In this document: positions 56,571 to 64,000 of the stretch, piece after piece
Numbering within the stretch: the stretch's first letter is position 1
Layout: each line of letters opens with the position of its first letter
Notes under the pieces: model-generated
Databases searched by the model: none
Seen by the model: only the letters and a program-made list of their open reading frames with translations
What the model was told of the DNA's origin: nothing
Assembly (NCBI GenBank): GCA_022113835.1
Contig: JAILWY010000003.1
Location: forward strand, 12,175,501 to 12,239,500
Length of the DNA: 64,000 nt
DNA from: Atopsyche davidsoni
Taxonomy: Eukaryota > Arthropoda > Insecta > Trichoptera > Hydrobiosidae
Reading direction: 5' to 3'
Translations under genes and position numbers: made by a program

Positions 56571-57060
56571 TTTCCTTAAGTAAACAACAAGTCGGTCGCA
56601 AATTGTGTGGCGACGTGTGTGGAAGACTTCATTCGTGAGTCGAGGCTGCTTGTCGCGACCGACTTACAATTAGCGAAAAGCGTCCTCTTTTGCGTCGAAG
56701 GAAAAGGAGGCATCGGAAGGAGGAAGTATACATGGATGCGGAATGTGCGCCAGGGGAATCAGTGAGACTGGCCCAGGATAGAAGTACGTTCGATGAAATG
56801 GTCACCGACCTCCCATGAGGAGAGGCACCGGAAGATGAAGATTGCGAGTCGGTCGCATGTCGTGTCGCGACGCGTGTGGGGGGCTTTAGCTCACCTACCG
56901 CAACAGTGGCCGTTTTTTCTGGCCGATAATCAAATTTGTAGACAACAGATTGCGATATGTTGTTTGGCTGTGTTTGATATGTCTTTATAATTTGCTCGGT
57001 GAGCTCGCAGCTGACGCTCCCCGCCGCCCACGCCGGCCCGCGCAGGAGCCGCCCCAACGA
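56540..57060 (+). mobile_element. LINE 3'-end fragment and associated dispersed repeat
   Basis: The plus strand contains ACATGGATGCGGAATGTGCG and the AGACTGGCCCAGGATAGAAG block shared with 10920-10995. Around it are two copies of an AGTCGGTCGCA(A/T)(A/G)T...GTGTGTGG block, at about 56590-56625 and 56850-56880, and the TTATTTTGGGTATTTTTTA lead also seen at 56150 and 60030. The 142-codon minus-strand frame across this region (56629-57057) has no known domain. Confidence 0.4.
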
Positions 57061-57639
57061 TCTACGATTTAATTAGTTTTACTTTTCGTAATTTTAAATA
57101 TGAGCAACCTCGTTTTTTGGGTATCGATAACAGCCGGGGCTCGCGAGACAGGTCGTTCTTTAACCGGACCCCCCAGTTAAGGGGTCAAGAAGACCCTTCG
57201 TGAATCGTTCCTCGGATCACGATTGCAAGGCGTTGTCGGACCGCGCGCATATTTCATTCACAGGGGACGATCAGATCGACAATGCGGACTCTTTCATAAA
57301 ACAGTGAATAGACGACAATGTCTGGGTTAAAACAGGAAACTTGAATTTAACATGTAATATTGTTGATTTTGTTGAAACGATGTACGGACATACCAATTCA
57401 GTAAATATGAATGGAATTCTACATTTACTTAAATATTTGCCTTTTTTGGTTTCTTCGATATATTACTAAAAAATATATTTTAGACTTTTGTTTTTAGGAA
57501 TACAAAATAAATTTCACGACTGCAATCGATAACGGTATTGTAATAATGCATAGTGCAGTTTGCATGAATTTTGCAAACGATCGCTGAAATAATTAGCCAA
57601 AGTTTGTAGAGTAAAGTCTCCGCGATATGAGGTCTACGG

Positions 57640-57688
57640 TGGGGGCGGCGAGGCGGGGGAGGGGGCGGGGGAGGGGGGAGGGGGGGCG
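57640..57688 (+). repeat. G-run tract, potential G-quadruplex
   Basis: Successive runs of 4-7 G separated by one or two bases on the plus strand, at the edge of a CpG-rich island. Confidence 0.6.
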
Positions 57689-59929
57689 CAGCACCATACT
57701 GCGGCAGTCGTATTAAAATATTTATCGAGTGCTCGGAGTACGCACTAGGAGCGAGCACTATCGCGGCGCGAAGCCGAGACGCCCTTACGCCTCCTCGGCG
57801 GGCCAGAGGGAGACGCCGCCGCGCCGGGTCCACGTGGACCCGCAAAACAAATGTCAAACAAAAGCGACCAATCGCGGGCCACTTTACTAATGTATTTCTC
57901 ACCTCTTCAGCCGAGGGATAAACGCGCGAGCGCGCGCGAGTGCGAGCGAGAGGGCGCGCGACTCCGCCGCGCGCGGAAGAGGGACGGCCGGCGAGTAACC
58001 TCAAAAGCGCGCATGTGAGACGAGCGGGACCGTAATTTTTTTCCTCGTCACACTAATGTAAAACATATAGGTGCGTCCTTGTCCGCTACAAAACGAGGCT
58101 TCCCCATAATTATATAGCATTTAATGGTTAGCCGCGGCGCAGGCACGGCTATGGAATCTGACGTCTCGGCTTACCTTTTTTTGTTATTATTATTTTTTAT
58201 TACCGCACGGCATATCGATTTGAGCGCTTGCGTGTTCGTTTGCTTTTTATACAACTCTTTAAATATGCATTTCTCATGTCGCACTCGCGAGCCACGAAGC
58301 TCAGCTCCGACACTTGCCACTCCTTGGATCCTCTTTTTGCGTTTCTGTAATCGTCGGTTGAGAACCCAATTTCGGACAAACGCGTAGTATTAAAAAATAC
58401 TTATATGTGTTTATCTATAAATACATATGGACGACGACAAATTTGTAACTTTATCATTAAAAATAATTATTTAAGGTCACTATTATACGCTGATGATACT
58501 GAATAATATTTTTAAAATAAAATTTGTAGTTTTTTTTCAGATTGTTTGCTAACGTATAAAAACTGATGTTCTGATACTATTATAAATAAATCTTATAAAA
58601 AATAATAAGCAACATATAGGTATAAAATAAACCTAGTCCAGGTCAGCACTTACACAAAATTATAAATATGCCGAATAATTTTATATTATAATAAAAAAGT
58701 GATTTATTTATTTATATTAATTAGGTTCCGTAGAGAAGGAGTCGTCCCAGGCGCTCCGACATGCCTCCGCATTAATTAACACAAAAAATAATCAGTTAAT
58801 GATGAAGTGCCGCGTTTAAAGCCGCCGCGGCCGCAAAGCCCGTCTTACACAGCATTATTCAATATGCGCTTTATCTTTTTATTTTTTTATTTATGGCGAT
58901 ATTCCGAGTTATTTTTATATAGATTTGCGGTCGCGGATAAGCATCTTTATTAAAGGCGGTAATATGGGAACTCGTCCGTTGCGGGCGCCTTTTTTTTAGA
59001 TAGCGGATTTATAGAGGAACCGATAAAAATGTGAACACGAGTCGAGGAAGCTAAACTAGGCTAATGTTATTGTGTCGGTACTTCGTGAAATGAGTACCAT
59101 GGAATACGAACAACCAATTTTACATACATTCAAGGAGATATTTATTTGTCTCGAACATATAAATTAACAATAAAAGTTATCAATATAATTATAATTTATT
59201 ACAAAAAAATTCATACTGGTTCGAACATACGACTGCCTGCCGAAGAGTACTGGATCTAAATCAGAACTATATAATGTAAAAAAATAGATTACAATAGGAG
59301 ACAAAAGTTTTTTTAAGTCCAAATTATTTGCTGAAAAATATATGTTTATTATTCAAAAACAACCCATGCTGCATTTTATACTTGAAAGTGGTTTATAGTA
59401 TAATTTGTGAAAATAAATTTAAGTAAAACACATTAGTATTTTATTTAAATTTCATCATTTTTTTATGTTAAGATTATTTATTGCATTGCAATATAATGTA
59501 GAAACTGTAATCGAGTATTCGTTGCATTTTTGTATCCAATTCCAAATAATTTAAATGTGATTAACGCAGTATCGGCAAAGGCACTACTGAAATAAAATCC
59601 ACCGATTAAATTGTCAATTAATTAGTTATAAATAGCGCTCTCCATTAGGAGGCAATTGAATCAGCGGACATCGTAAAATCGTCGGCGGGATCGCGCCGTG
59701 TATCGCGGCGCGCGCCGTCCCGCTCGCACGGCCGCGGCGCGCCGGGGGGGAGCGGGACGGCGCGGAGTGATGGCCGGAGTGGCTAGCGCCCTGTATTATT
59801 CACGAGCCACCGCAAGTGCCGAGCCGAGAGCCGCGCGGGAAGACCTGCCCAAACCGAAACTTCACAAATTTAGGACGTTGTTGGTAAATTTGTGAAATGA
59901 TTTTAAAATGAGCTTGCAATCAGTCAATA

Positions 59930-60090
59930 GCGTCTCTTTACCCTTTGGGTGTTTTTTTTATAGTTTTGTCTAAAGGCTTCTATGCACGTCGTAACAAATC
60001 CTGCCACCGACTAGCAGTTAGCCAATAGTATCCCTTTATTTTGGGTATTTTTTTATGTTTTTACCTAAGTAACGAAACGCAATGTATAAA
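59930..60090 (+). repeat. Dispersed repeat (TTTGGGTATTTTT family), two partial copies
   Basis: CCCTTTGGGTGTTTTTTTTA near 59940 and CCCTTTATTTTGGGTATTTT near 60026 have similar contexts (an upstream AATAGTATCCC or AATAGCGTCTC, and a downstream TAAGTAAC). Related leads occur at about 56150 and 56545. The downstream GTTG...TGTGTGG block also recurs at 63300. Confidence 0.45.
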
Positions 60091-60889
60091 AAAAAAATAT
60101 TATAAATAATATATTTTTACGCTATACATGGATTCATATATAAAATTTATATCATAATTTGATATTTCACATGTCATAATTAATAAAAAATAAATATTGC
60201 GAGTGTCTTTGGGGCGCCTCCCCGCAGCGCAGGGCCGCGCTGTCTGCGGCAGGAAAAGAAAAAATAAAAGCATTATTTTGTTCTGGCTCGGCCGGCATTG
60301 TCTGCAGTTTTCTCGAACACTCTTTCTGTTTCATTTGGGATTTTTTATTTTAATTTTGAGAGACTTTTGAATGGACGGATAGCTCGGCGCAAGAATTTCT
60401 GTTGTTTTTTTTTTTTTTTTGTATCTCTTCTGTTCAGTATTTGTTTTATTGGTTTTGAATTTTAAACCTTTTTCAGGTTAAAATGTGCGATCCTGCAATT
60501 ACTGATTATTATTTGAAAATAAGTAAAAAAAATTGGAGCTCTAGTTTTTGAATATTTGAAATTAAATGTCGTTATTTTGAATGTTACGTTATTTGTGTGT
60601 TTGAAATTGATGGTCCAATAAACTCGCGCGCGCTCGGCCACCAGTCGGCAACAGAGTAGCGGCCTGAGCACACGTGTTTTGAAAACTACTCTCGTTTCTA
60701 GAAATAAAGATCGAGAGACATTGTGAACGGATTTGAACGAATCGTATATAAATAATTGATAAAATATAATATAGCTTATCTATCACAGACTTCATTGAGT
60801 TAAAAGTGAGGTTGTTCCCCGGCCCTGTGGCCGTCTTATAGACAACAGGACGCGGTTATTAAGCGCCGCTTGCACTGGATCACTCCACG

Positions 60890-60977
60890 CGGGGGCGGGG
60901 GCGGAGGCGGGGGCAGGGGGCAGGGGGGGGGGGGGGGGGGGCAGGGGGCGGCAGGGGGCAGGGGGGGGGCGGGGGGT
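60890..60977 (+). repeat. Long G-run tract, potential G-quadruplex
   Basis: About 88 bases of almost pure G on the plus strand, with single C or A interruptions and one run of 19 G. It is the longest such tract in the window. The length may be affected by sequencing error. Confidence 0.75.
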
Positions 60978-61764
60978 GCTAATTGCGAGCCCCGCGGGCG
61001 CCCCCGGCCTAGTAAATTAAACACACGGGCGGCAAATTAACCCACAGTAAAAAAAAAATACGAAAGGAAAATGAAAAAATACCACGGTATGGCTTTATTT
61101 GGGTTCGCATGTCTCTTTAGGAATATCTAAGGCTTAGAGAATTACTTTCAATTAGATACACCATTAGCAGTAATTTGTTTAAAAATAGTGGTGTTTTTGA
61201 AACCATTTATTTTATATTCTAATATTAAAAAAAATAAACGCTTAACTCTCAGGGTAAAGGATTGCGCTTTTTTGTGTGTATTTTAAACTTGCTACCTGCT
61301 GTACCTATTTAGGGTAAGTTCCTACAAAATACTTCCTTTTTATCAAATCAAATGTCATCCATAATTCATGAAATAATAAAAGGTTTCTTCCCCGTGCGCC
61401 ACTGGTGTCTAAATATCACATACATAAAATATAAGTAGTCAATGGTACATCTCAATCTATCATAAATTACCACGATGGTTATTATGTATGAGAAATTATC
61501 GAATATGAATCAAAGTTCTATTATATTCAGGGTGGGGTAGTTTTCGGAATCGGGTGGTTGTCGGGACCCTGCCTGGTGTTTAATGGGTCATTAAAAATAA
61601 TGCAAATATACAACTCGAAAAGGCGTTACTTCTTTTGAGATATTCGGGTCTAAACAATATTCAAATCAAGTATTAGATTTGAACAGGGGGTCCGTTTATT
61701 GTCATAAGCTCGGGGTACTTAATTCAGGTTCACGAAGGGTCTATTTTTAAGTGATACTCTAGGG

Positions 61765-62297
61765 CAGGGGTCTCCAACCTTTTTGCACCCAAATGAACAT
61801 TCTAAAATGCCAGTCAGGCGGCGGGCACCATTTATATTTTCTTCATTGATAAAAAAAAAAATATTGCGGCGCGATATGTGTTGGTATTATGACTGCTTGT
61901 TGATGACAGATGTCTGAGCTACAAAAAAAATTTTTTTTTAGACTTCATGTGTCGTTAGCGCCATCTACGTGTGAATTCCACATGTTAGGGCAGGGGTCTT
62001 CAACCTTTTAGCACCCAAGAGCATATTCTAGAATACCGGTTAGACGGCTGGCACCATTTATTTTTCCAAGGTGTAGAATAGTCAATAGTACATATAATGC
62101 ACAAAAAAGTATTTAATATATTTTTTATGTAAAATAGTATAAAATTCTGGTAAGAATTTTTATTTTGAAAATTATAACGATATAATTATTTTAGCTTATA
62201 TTTCTCTGTTTAATTTATAATTATTAATATTTGTTAATTATTAATATTGCGGGCACACGCAAAACGGTCGGCGGGCGCCGTGGCTTGGGGACCACTG
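61765..62297. mobile_element. hAT-type element with two left ends
   Basis: The outer ends CAGGGGTCTCCAACCTTTTT and GGGGACCACTG are flanked by a perfect 8-bp duplication, CTCTAGGG (61757-61764 and 62298-62305), typical of hAT. A second left end, CAGGGGTCTTCAACC, begins at about 61991. The element therefore has two 5' termini and one 3' terminus. Same family as 24609-26006 (shared TTGCACCCAA and CGGTCGGCGGGCGCC blocks). No transposase. Confidence 0.85.
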
Positions 62298-63092
62298 CTC
62301 TAGGGTGCGAGCTGGGAGGGGAGAGGAGAGACCCTGTTCTCATTCTACGCGTGTTTGATATTGAATACGAGTGGGAGACATCCAAGTTCAGATAATCTTG
62401 ACACGAGGAGTATATAATCACGCTTCTCTTTGGAGGTCGTTAGACCTAGTAGGTAGGAAAGTAATTGAAGATTAAAAATCTATTTTGTAACCATCGCCCA
62501 AGCAACTAAAAAAAAATTGTTTTGTGTTGATAGATAAGGATCATGTTTACTAAATAACAAATATTTATTTTGTAACCATGCTCGACGATAATTTTATAAA
62601 ACTTAAATAGGTAGGCACTACAAAAGCACCAAATTAAAACCGCCCGGCAAAAAAGCCCCAATCATGGGGATGTCGCTGTATAAGGGTCGCCAGATACAAC
62701 CTGAATTCAAAGGCCATAATGAGGCTGTTCGCTGAATTCGGGGATGAAAAAATTGAAAGGCCTCCCCTGGCCTTTGTGTCCGCTTGAATGCCACCTCCAG
62801 TGGAAGTCCTTTTATTGGCACGGATTTGTATGGCATTAGTGAAGTGGTAAGATCTACGGACTCAAATCATTTTGAAAAAAGTGGTCAGTGGGCTGCGCCT
62901 TTTCTTAAATAAATATTAAATTCGTTTAAAGAATTTAAGACCCAAGAAACCGAAATTCTCACGCCACTTTTGCTAACAAAACGAAGCGTGGAGGTAGAAT
63001 TTCTACAATGTGTGAGTTTATATATATATAAATATATATTTATTCTTATTTATAAAACGATCCATATCGACACGTCTAGAGTAAGTATTGGA

Positions 63093-63162
63093 TAACTTGC
63101 TAGAACGGAGATCGAACCGGAGACTTCTAGATGCAATATCAACAGCCCAACAACTGAGCCAA
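63093..63162 (-). repeat. tRNA-derived repeat (SINE-like head)
   Basis: The minus strand reads TTGGCTCAGTTGTTGGGCTG (A-box-like) and, about 30 bases on, CCGGTTCGATCTCCG (a good B box). The spacing is tRNA-like, but the acceptor and anticodon stems do not close, so I call it a tRNA-derived repeat rather than a gene. Confidence 0.45.
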
Positions 63163-63416
63163 CAATATATTATAATAATTTCATAGCAAATAGTTTGTTT
63201 ACAAAACTCTTACTCTTTCTTATCGTCAAACTGAGCTTTCCCTGCCGCTGATGTTAAGCCACTCAACTGCTGAACCCGTTTATTGGCTAGCTGTAAGTTG
63301 GTGGCGCGATTTGTTGCTACGTGTGTGGAGGCCTTAATGCGATTTCGCAAAGAAAATGATTAGTTGTAATTTGGCGTTGCGTTTCGCTGAGACCGCCGGT
63401 GCTCACCACCAAGTCG

Positions 63417-63570
63417 TGACGTCAGAGCGCGTCGTGTAAAGTGGACATAATTCTTCATAACAATGATTACCGGATCGCGTGCTGGCTCGGACCGTGACCG
63501 GAACCGCTTGCGAACCGCACGCAGAAAACAAACCGGAACTCAAATCGGGATCTGATGCTTCGTGACGTCA
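63417..63570. promoter_or_regulatory. Two CRE palindromes in a CpG-rich island
   Basis: TGACGTCA occurs at 63417-63424 and 63563-63570, each within CGTGACGTCAG. Repeated AACCG(C/G) blocks lie between them (63500-63540). TGACGTCA is the CREB/ATF site. Promoter or enhancer function is inferred. Confidence 0.35.
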
Positions 63571-64000
63571 GCGGATTCGTGTTTGTGCTATTTCGTGTGT
63601 TTATTGATTTTTGAATTACTGTAGCTAAAGTATATTACGATTACGACTGATAACAACCGACTAGTGGTCTAGTGGTTAGCACGCCTGCTTCAAACCCGCG
63701 TAGAGCGATAATGTGCAGCTATCCAACAAACTGCATTACGGGTAGCGTTTTGGAACGTCGTAAAGCTCGTTATAAGGCGATAGAGCGATAAAGCGCACTA
63801 CGCGTGTAGCAACACAACTAACAACCGATCGACAAATTGAACCGTACGGCTTTCGGCAAAAACCAAAAAAAAAGTTTAATAGTAATTAGTGGGTCGGTTG
63901 TCAGTGGTGGAGCTACGCGTGTAGTGCGCTTCAGGCTTGTAGCACGCAGGTATGAGTTTAACCTTTGATAGATTTGCCGCGATACGAGGGCCGCTCACGA

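Larger units (their letters stand above)
57061..61764. other. Gene-poor flank with CpG-rich islands
   Basis: No recognised gene. GC-rich islands lie at about 57110-57290, 57610-58030, 58270-58390, 58730-58860, 59640-59870, 60200-60310 and 60830-61020. The island at 57610-58030 carries a 174-codon minus-strand frame (57480-58004) made of Pro- and Arg-rich low-complexity sequence, probably compositional. The 59640-59870 island likewise carries a short Ala/Arg-rich frame. These may be CpG-type promoters or enhancers. Confidence 0.4.
62306..64000. other. Noncoding flank with tRNA-like repeats and a CpG-rich island
   Basis: No recognised protein gene. Contains a tRNA-derived repeat on the minus strand at 63093-63162, a CpG-rich stretch at 63380-63600 with two TGACGTCA sites, and tRNA-like and inverted-repeat sequence at 63655-63960. 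The 72-codon minus frame at 62618-62836 has no known domain. Confidence 0.4.

Noticed and set aside
57480..58004. 174-codon minus-strand open frame
   Set aside because: Pro/Arg-rich low-complexity translation of a CpG-rich island with no conserved motif.
1..64000. CRISPR arrays, operons, riboswitches or prokaryotic mobile elements
   Set aside because: Nothing of this kind was seen. Spliced genes and eukaryotic transposons show nuclear DNA.

Overview
The window is eukaryotic and comes from an arthropod, almost certainly an insect. The protein-coding genes are spliced, carry GT-AG introns, and sit in AT-rich DNA full of transposon remnants. One of them is CP190, a BTB/zinc-finger insulator protein known from insects and their relatives. 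I cannot fix the order or species from the sequence.

Layout. Positions 1-27,300 are a gene-poor flank: AT-rich DNA with many short GC-rich islands (candidate regulatory DNA), MITEs, tRNA-derived repeats, a broken mariner and a composite hAT element. Positions 27,389-54,947 hold four recognisable genes: CP190 (+), COX16 (-), an AF9/ENL-type YEATS protein orthologous to fly ear (+) and the nonsense-mediated-decay factor SMG5 (-). CP190 and COX16 converge, COX16 and ear are divergent with start codons 836 bases apart, and ear and SMG5 converge across a 10.7 kb gap. Positions 55,000-64,000 are again gene-poor, with GC-rich islands, G-runs, LINE fragments and hAT elements.

Functions. CP190 organises chromatin and insulators, ear reads acylated histones in elongation complexes, SMG5 acts in mRNA surveillance and COX16 assembles cytochrome c oxidase. 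They are housekeeping neighbours, not an operon-like pathway. I assembled the exon joins by hand: ear 2 coding exons (806 aa), COX16 2 exons (107 aa), SMG5 4 exons (1070 aa), CP190 one coding exon (1315 aa).

Most unusual content. (1) A 262-bp insertion at 25,597-25,858 with a 14-bp target-site duplication contains a perfect 111-bp inverted repeat with a 5-nt loop. Each arm carries a hammerhead-ribozyme-like motif of the minimal type I kind known from Penelope-like retroelements, so either transcript strand would contain one. (2) A family of palindromic elements has a tRNA-Thr-like core. There are four copies, three with 10-11 bp target duplications; one has perfect 93-bp arms, and the core is flipped relative to the tail between copies. 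One copy is nested in a pogo/Tigger-type MITE. No CRISPR array, operon or prokaryotic feature is present.
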